NCBI GenBank assembly: GCA_038106185.1
Contig: JAYODE010000006.1
Location: 1 to 64,000, forward strand
Reading direction: 5' to 3'
DNA from: UBA4582 sp038106185
GTDB taxonomy: Bacteria; Pseudomonadota; Gammaproteobacteria; Pseudomonadales; Azotimanducaceae
DNA length: 64,000 nucleotides
Shown: positions 52,976-61,876 of the stretch, piece after piece
Layout: each line of letters begins with the position of its first letter
Position numbering within the stretch: the first letter of the stretch is position 1
Program-made: the position numbers and the translations under genes
The notes under the pieces: model-generated
What the model was told of the DNA's origin: nothing
Database searches by the model: none
The model's input: only the letters and a program-made list of their open reading frames with translations

Positions 52976-54115
52976 TCAGGCCAGGTTAAGTGCTCGCTGA
53001 AAACGAGCGACAGCCTTCTCAAGAACGACTCGAGGGCAGCCGAAGTTTAGTCGCATATAATCTCCATCACCGAATTGAGCACCGGGGGACATACCTAAAC
53101 CGTGGGCCTCGAAAAAACCGGGCGGGTTATTCAGGCCTAATGCCGAAATGTCGAGCCAGGCCAAGTAGGTCGCCTCGACAACATTCATCGAGATTCCCGA
53201 AAGCGCATTCAACGACGAGTAGAGATAGTCGCGATTACCCTGAAGGTACTTTAGCAATGCGCTATGCCAGTCTGCTGAGTCCCGGTAGGCCGCCAACATG
53301 GCCTCATAGGCCAACAAATTGACGTTTGGCAGAATACCATCGCCTGCCGCCTTAAAGCGGGCTCGCAATTCTGGGTTCTGAATGATCGCAAAGCTGCCTC
53401 CAAGCCCGGCAATATTAAAGGTCTTGCTGGGGGCCATCAGCGTCACAGTGCGCATGGCGGCATCCGGACTGATGGTTGCCATTGGAATGTGTTGCCGACC
53501 ATCGAAAATGAGGTCGCAATGGACCTCGTCAGAACAGATCCACAAATCTTCGCGCTCACAGATCCTAGCAATCTCGCTCAACTCACTTCGATCGAGTAAT
53601 CGACCAATGGGATTAAACGGATGGCAAAGCATCAGCAGCCTGGCGTTCCCGGTCGCTTTTTCCGCGAGGCCCTGCAGCGGGTAGCGAAAGCCATCGGCCT
53701 GCTTGTCAACCGGCATGCTGATCAGCTGTCGGTGCTGCAGGCCTGGTGCGTCAAGAAACGGGTAGTAAACGGGCGTGGCTGTGACGGCCGCCTGATGAGG
53801 CTCGAGCAGCCCTCGGCAGGCCATATTCAGGCCGGACACGACACCAGGCATGAAGTGAATGTCATCAGCCTCAACTTGCCATTGATAGAGACGCTGTAAG
53901 CGCTCAATAATGACCTCGATCAGTTCAGTAGGTGGCAGGGTATAGCCGAACACGCCGTGCTCGACTCGACGCTGCAGAGCTTCGATCACCGGTGCTGGTG
54001 AGCGAAAATCCATGTCCGCCACCCACAATGGCAGAACATCTTGGCCGGCGTATTTCTCGAACTTGGTGCTGTTGCTGGCGCTGCGGTCGATCACCTGATC
54101 AAAATCAAAATTCAT
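52976..54115 (-). CDS. PatB/MalY-like PLP-dependent C-S lyase
   Basis: Fold-type I aminotransferase-like protein of 379 residues. LPLWVADMDFRSPAPVIEAL at the N-terminus, GVVSGLNMACRGL, LCHPFNPIGRLLDRSEL, SDEVHCDLIFDGRQHIP and the PLP lysine in APSKTFNIAGLGGSF identify the MalY/PatB cystathionine beta-lyase group. Likely cleaves cystathionine or related thioethers to homocysteine, fitting the methionine genes in this window. Confidence 0.93.
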   Translation of the reverse strand: MNFDFDQVIDRSASNSTKFEKYAGQDVLPLWVADMDFRSPAPVIEALQRRVEHGVFGYTLPPTELIEVIIERLQRLYQWQVEADDIHFMPGVVSGLNMACRGLLEPHQAAVTATPVYYPFLDAPGLQHRQLISMPVDKQADGFRYPLQGLAEKATGNARLLMLCHPFNPIGRLLDRSELSEIARICEREDLWICSDEVHCDLIFDGRQHIPMATISPDAAMRTVTLMAPSKTFNIAGLGGSFAIIQNPELRARFKAAGDGILPNVNLLAYEAMLAAYRDSADWHSALLKYLQGNRDYLYSSLNALSGISMNVVEATYLAWLDISALGLNNPPGFFEAHGLGMSPGAQFGDGDYMRLNFGCPRVVLEKAVARFQRALNLA

Positions 54116-54194
54116 GGACTGATCCTATCCTCTGGATTTGAGAGTATAACAACTGTACCTTACACTGCTTGAGCACTTACCTGGAGCGAACAAC

Positions 54195-54842
54195 ATGGGT
54201 TTATTCAACAAAAAGTCTGTCCTGCCGACCCCTGAAGAGGCGCTGCCTGGTCGGACCGCTACCATGCCTGTACCCGTCGCACATTTTGTTAATGGCGCAC
54301 CACTGCAGCCCCCCTTTCCCGCAAACTTGCAGCAGGCCTTGTTCGGCATGGGTTGCTTTTGGGGCGTGGAACGACGTTTCTGGGAAACGCCTGGCGTCTA
54401 CTCGACCGCGGCAGGCTATAGCGGAGGCATCACACCCAACCCCAGTTACGAGGAGGTCTGTTCGGGTCTGACAGGTCACAATGAGGTGGTGCTGGTCATC
54501 TTTGATCCGGCGGTCGTTAGCTACGACGACCTGTTGGCAATATTCTGGGAAAGCCATAATCCGACCCAGGGTATGCGCCAAGGCAATGACCTGGGGACTC
54601 AATATCGCTCCGGCATCTATGCTTTCGATGCCCACCAGCTAGCGGCGGCTAAGGCCAGCGAGGCCAGCTTTCAGAACAACTTGTTGGCATCGGGCTTTGG
54701 GGAAATCACTACCGAAATACAACCTGTAGGCGCCTTTTACTATGCCGAGCACTATCACCAGCAGTATCTCGCCAAGGTACCGAATGGTTATTGTGGCCTG
54801 GCCGGTACCGGGGTCTGCTACAGCGCCAAGACCACCGTCTAA
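54195..54842 (+). CDS. msrA: Peptide methionine sulfoxide reductase MsrA
   Basis: Reduces methionine-S-sulfoxide in proteins. The 215-residue protein has the catalytic motif GMGCFWGVERRFW (Cys about residue 54), YSGGITPNPSYEEVCSG, NPTQGMRQGNDLGTQYRS and YYAEHYHQQYL. The 45-residue extension before the core is typical of the longer MsrA form. It is followed by the purC terminator from the opposite strand. Confidence 0.97.
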   Translation: MGLFNKKSVLPTPEEALPGRTATMPVPVAHFVNGAPLQPPFPANLQQALFGMGCFWGVERRFWETPGVYSTAAGYSGGITPNPSYEEVCSGLTGHNEVVLVIFDPAVVSYDDLLAIFWESHNPTQGMRQGNDLGTQYRSGIYAFDAHQLAAAKASEASFQNNLLASGFGEITTEIQPVGAFYYAEHYHQQYLAKVPNGYCGLAGTGVCYSAKTTV

Positions 54843-54866
54843 GCGCTACTTTTGGCAGCTCACCGT

Positions 54867-54902
54867 AAAAAACAGACGGGCTTGTCAACAGACTAGCCCG
54901 TC
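54867..54902 (-). terminator. Intrinsic terminator of purC, overlapping its stop codon
   Basis: On the minus strand GACGGGC and GCCCGTC form a 7-bp stem with a 14-base loop and then six T. The first stem arm covers the last two codons of purC and the stop TAG falls in the loop start, so terminator and coding sequence share bases. Confidence 0.85.
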
Positions 54903-55801
54903 AACCGATCGTAGGCCTCCTGATATCGGGCCAGGGTATTTTCTATGACTTCATCAGGCAATGCGGGGGCCGGATATTCTTTATTCCACTCACCTCTATC
55001 GACCAACGTCTGAGTGTAATTGCGCACATATTGTTTGTCGAAGCTGTTTTGCTCACGCCCTGCCTGCCATTCATCAGCGGGCCAAAAACGAGAACTGTCA
55101 GGGGTCAGCACCTCATCAATAAGCACTGGCTCATTGCTGTCTCCCTCAAGACCAAATTCGAACTTTGTGTCTGCGATAATAATCCCGCGTTCAGCCGCAT
55201 AGTCGCGCGCGGTCGTATAGATCAACAAGGATTCATCACGAATCTTTCCCATCAAGTCCGCACCGACTAGCGCACAGGCCTGGTCAAAACTGATATTTTC
55301 GTCGTGCCCGGTCTCTGCCTTGGTTGATGGTGTAAAGATAGGCTGGTCAATTTTTGAGCTGTTCTGCATGCCGGCAGGCAGCGCAATACCGCAGACGCTA
55401 CCCGTCTTTTGATAGTCTTTCCAACCACTGCCAGTCAAATAGCCTCGAACGATAGATTCTATGGGCACCACTTTGGATTTTCGACAAATCATGATTCGGC
55501 CCTGTAACATGGCCTTATCTTCCGCACTGATTCCAGGTATGTCGTTGGCGTCAGTAGAGACCAGGTGGTGGTTGAATTTTCCCTGGAAATAATTGAACCA
55601 GAAGGTCGATATCTTAGTCAGCATGACGCCCTTATCGGGGATGCCGTTGGCCAACACAACATCGAATACACTGATACGGTCAGTGGCTATAATCAGTATA
55701 CCTTCACCACCGTCGGGCAGAGTTAGGTCGTACAAATCCCGAACCTTACCCTGACGCTTATTGGCCAATGGGAGATTTGTACTCACAACCGCTTTAGACA
55801 T
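54893..55801 (-). CDS. purC: Phosphoribosylaminoimidazole-succinocarboxamide synthase PurC
   Basis: SAICAR synthase of purine biosynthesis, 302 residues, of the longer form. GKVRDLYDL near the N-terminus, TDRISVFDVVLANGIPDKG, RGYLTGSGWKDYQKTG, ISFDQACALVG and LIDEVLTPDSSRFWP are family hallmarks. Single gene with its own terminator. Confidence 0.97.
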   Translation of the reverse strand: MSKAVVSTNLPLANKRQGKVRDLYDLTLPDGGEGILIIATDRISVFDVVLANGIPDKGVMLTKISTFWFNYFQGKFNHHLVSTDANDIPGISAEDKAMLQGRIMICRKSKVVPIESIVRGYLTGSGWKDYQKTGSVCGIALPAGMQNSSKIDQPIFTPSTKAETGHDENISFDQACALVGADLMGKIRDESLLIYTTARDYAAERGIIIADTKFEFGLEGDSNEPVLIDEVLTPDSSRFWPADEWQAGREQNSFDKQYVRNYTQTLVDRGEWNKEYPAPALPDEVIENTLARYQEAYDRLTG

Positions 55802-55946
55802 ACTCGTTATCCTTCGTTAGTGTTTGATCAAGTGATCTGGTTCACTTGATCTCGTTAAGACTTTTCATGGAAAACCGGAGAGTTTATCACTGCCCGCCGA
55901 CTCATGAAAACCTATTTACCAAACTCCCACTCAACTCATTCGCTTT

Positions 55947-56085
55947 CAGCACGATCAGCACGATCAGNNNNNNNNNNNNNNNNNNNNNNNNNNNNNNNNN
56001 NNNNNNNNNNNNNNNNNNNNNNNNNNNNNNNNNNNNNNNNNNNNNNNNNNNNNNNNNNNNNNNNNNNCAGCACGATCAGTACAGC
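55947..56085. repeat. 9-bp tandem array with 100-N gap
   Basis: CAGCACGAT twice plus CAG before a gap of exactly 100 N (55968-56067), then CAGCACGAT and a diverged CAGTACAGC after it. The array lies in the 310-base stretch between purC and the downstream Cys/Met gene, where nothing else is recognised. Confidence 0.93.
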
Positions 56086-56114
56086 CACTAAGCGCCAAAC
56101 CCATTCGAAAAAAC

Positions 56115-57362
56115 TTAGCCGAGCGCCTGCTCAAAATCCCTCAGCAAATCCTCTGATTCCTCGATACCGATGGAAAATCTTACTAACGAATCCGCGATAC
56201 CCATCGAAGCGCGCCTTTCCGGGCCCATCTCGTAGAATATCGAATGTGCGACCGGAATCGCCAGCGAGCGGGTATCTCCCAGATTGCTTGCGCAAATCAC
56301 CAGATCCAGCTTGTTGATAAAATCAAAGCAGTCGACGCCGTCCACCAGCTCAATACTGAATATAGCACCGGGATAGCGAAACAGCTTGGCCGCACGATCA
56401 AACTGTGGATGGTCTGTAAGCCCGGGATAGTAGACCTGCTTCACCCTGGAGTGCTGAGCCAGATAGCGGGTCAGACTGATCGTCGTCGTACAGGCACGCT
56501 CCATGCGCAATGCTAACGTTTCGGAGCCCACCGACAAATGATGGGCAGCCTCAGGTCCCAGTGTTGCGCCGAGGTCTCGCAAACCTTTCTTCTTGATTTG
56601 GGTAATACCCCAGTGACTGACCGGACCCGTCTTATAATTATCGTAAAGATTTTCAAACTTCGACCAATCAAAGTTACCCGTATCCGTCACAGCGCCGCCC
56701 AAAGCATTACCGTGTCCGCCGATATACTTGGTCAAAGAATTCACCACCAAACTGGCTTTCACAGTCTTTGGCTGAAAGAGGTAAGGGGTAGTCATTGTGT
56801 TATCAACACAATAAATTAACCCATGTTGTTCGCACAGGTTCCCGATACCCACAAGATCAGCAACCTGAGTTCTGGGGTTGGCTATCGTCTCGACGAACAC
56901 CAGGCGAGTATTAGGCTGAATGGCAGCGGCAACCGATTCCGCCTCAGTCGCATCGACGAAGCTGACGTCAATGCCTTGCGCGGCAAAGGTATTAAAGAGG
57001 CTATTGGTGTTACCAAACAAAAAGGCACTGGAGATGACATGATCACCGCGGCGCAGCAGCGAAAATAATATGGTGCCTATGGCGGCCATTCCAGTAGCAA
57101 AGGCAGCCGTTGCTACTCCATTTTCCATAAGCGTGACTTTGTCCTGCAACGCAGTTACAGTCGGGTTTACCTGACGACCGTAGGTATAACCGGGTTGTCT
57201 ACCCTGAAATACAGCTGCAAGATCACGCGCATCATCATAAGCATAGGTGACAGCCGTATGGACCGGCTTGTGAATCGATCCATGCTCAATCTTGCCCCGT
57301 CGATCCGCATGGACAATCTGGGCGGTAAAACCGGGTCCAGTTACCTTGTCTGATTCGGTCAT
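56115..57362 (-). CDS. Cys/Met metabolism PLP enzyme (cystathionine gamma-synthase/sulfhydrylase type)
   Basis: Fold-type I PLP enzyme of 415 residues: GYTYGRQVNPTVTALQDKV, ATGMAAIGTILFSLLRRGDHV, the VDNTMTTPYLFQP Asp, PLP lysine in NSLTKYIGGHGNALGG and a C-terminal RFSIGIEESEDLLRD. It belongs with cystathionine gamma-synthase and O-acyl-homoserine sulfhydrylases; which reaction it performs cannot be decided. AGGAAGG lies just upstream of the ATG at 57360-57362. Its leader carries a SAM-II riboswitch and terminator, which independently argues for methionine synthesis. Confidence 0.9.
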   Translation of the reverse strand: MTESDKVTGPGFTAQIVHADRRGKIEHGSIHKPVHTAVTYAYDDARDLAAVFQGRQPGYTYGRQVNPTVTALQDKVTLMENGVATAAFATGMAAIGTILFSLLRRGDHVISSAFLFGNTNSLFNTFAAQGIDVSFVDATEAESVAAAIQPNTRLVFVETIANPRTQVADLVGIGNLCEQHGLIYCVDNTMTTPYLFQPKTVKASLVVNSLTKYIGGHGNALGGAVTDTGNFDWSKFENLYDNYKTGPVSHWGITQIKKKGLRDLGATLGPEAAHHLSVGSETLALRMERACTTTISLTRYLAQHSRVKQVYYPGLTDHPQFDRAAKLFRYPGAIFSIELVDGVDCFDFINKLDLVICASNLGDTRSLAIPVAHSIFYEMGPERRASMGIADSLVRFSIGIEESEDLLRDFEQALG

Positions 57363-57380
57363 AATCCTTCCTCTCATCTT

Positions 57381-57428
57381 TCAAATAGCGCGTCAAATAG
57401 CGCGTCAAACAGCGCTTCAAAAAACCGC
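57381..57428. repeat. 12-bp tandem array in the riboswitch-gene leader
   Basis: TCAAATAGCGCG twice, TCAAACAGCGCT and TCAAAAAACCGC, between the terminator and the start codon of the Cys/Met enzyme, ending about 20 bases from the start. Confidence 0.85.
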
Positions 57429-57471
57429 TCATCAACCGTTTGCCGGGCCCCCGTCAATCTGAAAAACGCAG

Positions 57472-57520
57472 GCAAAAAAAAACCTGCTTCGATAACCCAA
57501 ACTGGGCCGCTAAAGCAGGT
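57472..57520 (-). terminator. Riboswitch-controlled intrinsic terminator
   Basis: On the minus strand ACCTGCTT (57513-57520) pairs with AAGCAGGT (57482-57489), with an inner CCCA/TGGG hairpin and a run of about eleven T to 57472. It lies upstream, not downstream, of a coding region, so it acts as an attenuator. CTTTAGC (57509-57515), overlapping its 5' arm, is complementary to the aptamer tail GCTAAAG. Confidence 0.85.
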
Positions 57521-57529
57521 CAACGCCTT

Positions 57530-57583
57530 CCTCTTTAGCTGCATTTATACCGCGCCCGCAAGCTGAAATTCAAATCGGCGCTG
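57530..57583 (-). promoter_or_regulatory. SAM-II riboswitch
   Basis: On the minus strand stem arms GCGCC (57577-57581) and GGCGC (57552-57556) enclose GATTTGAA; the 3' side then reads TATAAATGCAGCTAAAGAGG. These match the SAM-II (metA motif) layout GCGC-GAUUUAA ... GCGCGUGAUAAAUGUAGCUAAA, a pseudoknotted SAM sensor. It is followed by the terminator and the Cys/Met gene. Binding of SAM would be expected to tie up GCTAAAG and allow termination. Confidence 0.85.
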
Positions 57584-57611
57584 GTTTCCTCACTCTGGCA
57601 GAAACCGGAGC

Positions 57612-57640
57612 ATTTTATTAACATACCCAGCATAAATCAA
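57612..57640 (-). promoter_or_regulatory. Sigma-70 promoter of the riboswitch transcript
   Basis: On the minus strand TTGATT, a 17-base spacer and TAAAAT, about 30 bases upstream of the SAM-II aptamer, so transcription would begin just before the aptamer. Confidence 0.7.
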
Positions 57641-57766
57641 CAGACCCGACATGCAACCGAGTCTGGCGGCACACCATTAACGCGCCTGAACACAGCCAAA
57701 CGCTGAACTTTTTGTTAGACTTTGGGTGGCTTTGCGTTCCTCGCCTGCTAAGAGAGTCTTAACACC

Positions 57767-59071
57767 ATGAATAAAGACACCTTCAATTCTGCCCTGCTGA
57801 ATTATCTCGATCGATCACCAACCCCTTTTCATGCCGTCAGCAGTCTTATTGAAATCCTGCAAGCTCAGGGCTTTGAACGTCTTCACGAACGGGACGACTG
57901 GCACTTGAAACCAGGCAGATATCTTGTTACTCGAAACGACTCGTCACTGATCGCCTTTGTGCTCGGCACTCTCGATCCCGTTAGCAGTGGCCTGCGCATG
58001 GTTGGCGCTCACACTGACAGCCCCTGTTTAAAGGTGAAGCCGTCACCAGAAAACCACTTGAAGGGCTACCTTAATATCGGCGTCGAAGTGTACGGCGGAG
58101 TCCTGCTCAACCCCTGGTTTGACCGAGATCTGTCGCTCGCGGGACGTGTGACGTTTCAGACAAACAACGACAAGTTAGCCAGCCTCAACATCAACTTTCA
58201 AAGGCCAATAGGCACGATTCCAAGCCTTGCCATACACCTGGATAGAGAAGCTAACAGCGAACGAAAGATTAATCCGCAAACCGATATTCCACCGCTGCTA
58301 ATGCAGGCAAGCGCTGAGCAGACCCTGAACGAATTGCTTATTGAGCAGCTCAAAACGGAACATCAGACCACTAACATCAAACGGATCCTAAGCCACGAAC
58401 TGTCGTTTTTCGATACGCAGGGTGCGTCTCTGAGTGGCTTCAATCGTGAGTTTATTGCCAGCGCTCGACTCGACAATTTACTCAGTTGCTTTACTGGCAT
58501 CCAGGGTTTACTCACTGCAGATCAGAGCCTCACCAGTCTGGTCGTCTGCAATGACCACGAAGAGGTGGGTAGTGGATCTGCAGAGGGCGCTCAAGGTACT
58601 TTCCTTAAGGATGTTCTGGTGCGAATCATCCCTGACACCGTAGACCGTCAGAGAGCGATTAATCGATCGCTACTGATTTCAACGGACAATGCCCACGGGG
58701 TGCATCCCAACTATGCCAGTAAACATGACGGCAACCATGGTCCGATTTTGAACCGAGGGCCTGTCATCAAGGTCAACGCGAACCAGCGATACGCGACCAA
58801 TAGCGTCACTGCAGCCTACTTCGCCGCCTTGTGCGATCGATTAAAGGTGCCACACCAGACCTTTGTCACTCGCACAGACATGGCCTGCGGCAGTACCATC
58901 GGCCCAGTGACAGCCAAAGAACTGGGCATCAAGACACTTGATGTCGGCGTGCCCACTTTCGCGATGCACTCCATCAGAGAACTGGCAGGAAGTACCGACG
59001 CGCACCATCTCTACACAGCGCTGACGGGATTTTTTAGCGATGCAGGTGACCCTGGTATCCCATCGGTCTAA
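57767..59071 (+). CDS. apeB: M18 family aminopeptidase
   Basis: Zinc aspartyl-type aminopeptidase of 434 residues. Metal ligands are seen in VGAHTDSPCLKVKP, VCNDHEEVGSGSAEGAQG and TDNAHGVHPNY; the end reads VPTFAMHSIRELAGSTDAHHL. Length is normal for M18. It is divergent from the riboswitch-controlled gene. Confidence 0.95.
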   Translation: MNKDTFNSALLNYLDRSPTPFHAVSSLIEILQAQGFERLHERDDWHLKPGRYLVTRNDSSLIAFVLGTLDPVSSGLRMVGAHTDSPCLKVKPSPENHLKGYLNIGVEVYGGVLLNPWFDRDLSLAGRVTFQTNNDKLASLNINFQRPIGTIPSLAIHLDREANSERKINPQTDIPPLLMQASAEQTLNELLIEQLKTEHQTTNIKRILSHELSFFDTQGASLSGFNREFIASARLDNLLSCFTGIQGLLTADQSLTSLVVCNDHEEVGSGSAEGAQGTFLKDVLVRIIPDTVDRQRAINRSLLISTDNAHGVHPNYASKHDGNHGPILNRGPVIKVNANQRYATNSVTAAYFAALCDRLKVPHQTFVTRTDMACGSTIGPVTAKELGIKTLDVGVPTFAMHSIRELAGSTDAHHLYTALTGFFSDAGDPGIPSV

Positions 59072-59163
59072 GCCTTGGCCTTGGCATTCGCGGTAACGAA
59101 GATTTCTTTGCCGCAGCTGGGCTCAGGGGCAAGGACCAATATCCACTCGAGCGGAGGCTAGGA

Positions 59164-60024
59164 ATGCCAAAACTTCAAACACTGGAACCCAACGCCAGTC
59201 GGCAAGCGTTATTGCAGGCGCTTGAAAAGGATGGCGCTTGTATCATCGCCAACCTGCTACCTGCATCGTTACTTGATAACATCACCGCAGAGGTCATGCC
59301 CTACATAGAGAAGACTCGATTCGGTGGTGACGATTTTTCCGGTCGCCGAACTCGACGCACCGGCGCACTGGTCGCACGCTCGCCAGCGTGTCGAGAACTG
59401 GTGCTGAATCCCACTATTCTCGATGCCGCTCAAGCATTCCTTAAACCTTATACTGAAAAAATTCTTTTGCACCTGACCCAAACCATTTGTATCGGCCCTG
59501 GTGAGGGCGCTCAACAACTGCACAGGGATCGTCTCGCCTGGGGCAATCATCTGCCGCGCAGTATTGAACCACAGTTCAACACCATCTGGGCCTTGACTGA
59601 TTTCACGGCAGTTAATGGCGCGACTCGAGTTGTTCCCGGCAGTCACCGCTGGCCGGATGAGCAAAGAGCCACCGAGTTGGAGATCTGTCAGGCGGAAATG
59701 TCGCGAGGATCTGTATTGGTTTACTCAGGTTCTGTGATTCACTCGGGTGGTGAAAACCACAGCCAGGAAGCTCGTCTGGGCCTCAATTTGACCTACTGTC
59801 TCGGGTGGCTTCGTCAAGAGGAGAATCAGTATCTTTCCTGTCCACCGCACATTGCTCGGGATTTGCCCCATGCACTGCAGGAACTATTAGGCTATACCAT
59901 GGGTAATTATGCGCTCGGCTACTATTCTGACCCTGATAACACGCTTACGCGGGGGGCCGGCATACTGTCGCCAGAGCATGCCATTGACGCAGAATCGAAT
60001 ACCGAAAAATCTCTGACCTCTTAG
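59164..60024 (+). CDS. Phytanoyl-CoA dioxygenase (PhyH) family protein
   Basis: Fe(II)/2-oxoglutarate dioxygenase of 286 residues: LHRDRLAWG supplies His and Asp of the triad, SGSVIHSGGENHS the distal His, and ARLGLNLTYCLGW the 2-oxoglutarate Arg region. GATRVVPGSHRWPDEQR is typical of PhyH. A GGAGG site precedes the ATG. Substrate unknown; hydroxylation of an acyl chain or a small metabolite is possible. Confidence 0.92.
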   Translation: MPKLQTLEPNASRQALLQALEKDGACIIANLLPASLLDNITAEVMPYIEKTRFGGDDFSGRRTRRTGALVARSPACRELVLNPTILDAAQAFLKPYTEKILLHLTQTICIGPGEGAQQLHRDRLAWGNHLPRSIEPQFNTIWALTDFTAVNGATRVVPGSHRWPDEQRATELEICQAEMSRGSVLVYSGSVIHSGGENHSQEARLGLNLTYCLGWLRQEENQYLSCPPHIARDLPHALQELLGYTMGNYALGYYSDPDNTLTRGAGILSPEHAIDAESNTEKSLTS

Positions 60025-60149
60025 CAGCGCACACCTTTTAGCACTATTCTTCTGTTGAGAGTCAGAAGACCGATCGCCGGGAGCGCTTTATTTCAGCAGA
60101 ATTTTAAATTAGTCTAAGATTCCATTGAGGCAGCGGGTGTTGATCCATC

Positions 60150-60219
60150 TTTTGAGTCAATTTTCATTCAAATTCTCGATCACATTCTGACTCGAACTCT
60201 CGATCAAGTTCTCACCCAA
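60150..60219. repeat. Degenerate 11-12-bp tandem array
   Basis: Six diverged units such as TTTTCATTCAA, ATTCTCGATCAC, ATTCTGACTCGA, ACTCTCGATCAA and GTTCTCACCCAA in the region upstream of the next gene (60025-60302). Older-looking than the other arrays. Confidence 0.7.
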
Positions 60220-60302
60220 AATAACAAAGCCCACTGTCGAGTGATTCAAATGATAAGTCGGCGACGGCAATCTAGACTGAAAATGAGCAAGAGGAATCCT
60301 TC

Positions 60303-60695
60303 ATGAAGACCCACGTACGTTATCTTTTATCTTCGCCGCTTCTTAGCCTGGCGCTGCTTTTTGGTGCGCTTTTCGCCACTGCTAACAGCCAGGCGCTGGA
60401 CCCCTGGTCCGATCCGCAAATCGTCCGAGCGGTGTTTGCCTTGAATCTCGCCGATGATCAAAAGCCATTGTTCGCCAGCGCGGTAGAGGATTGCTTGCAG
60501 GGTTACATGAGTGACGTCAAAAAATTAATGCGGGCGAATAATCAAACAGATTTAGATCGCAAACTTGCGAAAAAGCGCAAATCTCGCCTTAAGGCCTTAG
60601 ATGACGCCATGGCCAAGGTATTGACCGAACCACAAAAACCGTCTTACGAGGAATTTCGAACCTTAATGAATCAAAAAATAGATCAACAAGGCTAA
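60303..60695 (+). CDS. Secreted helical hypothetical protein
   Basis: A 130-residue protein with a clear signal peptide (about residues 1-31, cleaved near SQA) and a charged helical mature part with the Cys-containing AVEDCLQGYMSDVKKLM. It looks like a small periplasmic helical-hairpin protein but matches no family I recognise. GAGGAA precedes the ATG. Confidence 0.7.
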   Translation: MKTHVRYLLSSPLLSLALLFGALFATANSQALDPWSDPQIVRAVFALNLADDQKPLFASAVEDCLQGYMSDVKKLMRANNQTDLDRKLAKKRKSRLKALDDAMAKVLTEPQKPSYEEFRTLMNQKIDQQG

Positions 60696-61096
60696 TATCG
60701 TCCCCATCGCTGAGCCAGCTTGCTGGCTCGCGAAGTCCAATGCATACCGACCAATAATGCGGTTAATGGGCGTAGCAAGCCCGTCCTCGACCATCTGTTG
60801 CAATTCGACCAGGGGCTGTCAGTCACGCTTGCGAATACCGAGGCCAAGGAAGCGCCTGAGATTGACAATCAACAACTCTAATTTCGAAACAGACGCCCCG
60901 TGTCGAAATTGAAAGTCATAGCCTGTAACTCTATACTGCTTTGCCGCTGCCAAAGACTGACTTGCGGCGAAGATTGGCAAGCCGCTGACACACTAATTCC
61001 TGGTTCTAACATTGATACGCGGTTTTGCAAGATGAAGGTTAATCCCTTTCAGACTCGATCCGACCAGCGGGGTTTTTCGCCGCAAAGAGGCGTTAT
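60696..61096. other. Gene-free stretch with perfect hairpin and a possible decayed frame
   Basis: It begins with a perfect 8-bp inverted repeat GAGCCAGC-TT-GCTGGCTC (60712-60729) without T-run. A frame from the base after a TGA at about 60711 to a TAA at 60881 reads like protein (LDHLLQFDQGLSVTLANTEA) but has only a TTG near its start and no ribosome-binding site; it may be a gene remnant. A 69-codon frame at 60900-61109 lacks support. Confidence 0.4.
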
Positions 61097-61876
61097 ATGC
61101 ATTTATTGATGATCGGCTGCGGAAAAATGGGTGGCGCTCTGCTCGGCCGGTGGACCCAGCATACTCAGCATTCGATGACCATCGTTGATCCTGCTCTTAC
61201 TGCAGCACCCGCGAGTGTCACCCTCAAGGCATCCGTTGAGGACCTTGAGGGGAAGAAATTTGACATAGTGGTGATAGCGATCAAACCACAGCTGATCAAA
61301 ACCGTTCTGCCAGCCTATCAGAAGCACATCGCCAAGGATGGCTGCGTTATCTCTATGGCCGCCGGTTATTCAGTCGACTCTATTGAAAAGCTGATCGGAC
61401 CTCAGCCGATTATTCGCATCATGCCCAATCTGCCCGCGCAAATCGGCCGCGGTGTCAGCGCCTTGTACACTAATGCCCTTTGCACTCAGGCCCACACGGC
61501 GATTGCAAAAGCACTAACGGACGCCGCCGGCTACACGCTGCTGGTCGATAGTGAAGATGCAATAGACAAGGTGACCGCTGTGGCTGGCAGCGGTCCTGGC
61601 TTCGCCTTTGAAATTGCTCGGTGTTGGATGAATGCGGCCCAGGCGTTGGGGTTCAGCGCGCGCGAGTCTAGAGAACTGGTTCTCAATACGCTTCTGGGCT
61701 CGGTAGAAATGGCCCTGCAGTCCACTCAAGGTCTGGACGAGCTCAGGGATTCGGTGACCAGCAAGGCCGGCACCACCGAGGCGGGCCTCAAGGCACTCAA
61801 CAACGACGGGGAATTAACCGCTCTGTTGAACTCAACCATTGCTGCCGCCTACAATCGAGCCCTTGAATTGCGCTGA
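61097..61876 (+). CDS. proC: Pyrroline-5-carboxylate reductase ProC
   Basis: Final step of proline synthesis, NAD(P)H-dependent. The 259-residue protein begins MHLLMIGCGKMGGALL (Rossmann GxGxMG), has IRIMPNLPAQIGRGVSA, and the P5CR signature AVAGSGPGFAFE followed by VTSKAGTTEAGL. Forms a proline block with proA and putP. Confidence 0.97.
   Translation: MHLLMIGCGKMGGALLGRWTQHTQHSMTIVDPALTAAPASVTLKASVEDLEGKKFDIVVIAIKPQLIKTVLPAYQKHIAKDGCVISMAAGYSVDSIEKLIGPQPIIRIMPNLPAQIGRGVSALYTNALCTQAHTAIAKALTDAAGYTLLVDSEDAIDKVTAVAGSGPGFAFEIARCWMNAAQALGFSARESRELVLNTLLGSVEMALQSTQGLDELRDSVTSKAGTTEAGLKALNNDGELTALLNSTIAAAYNRALELR

Noticed and set aside
60900..61109. 69-codon frame before proC
   Set aside because: It overlaps the proC start in another frame, is Cys-rich in an irregular way and has no ribosome-binding site.
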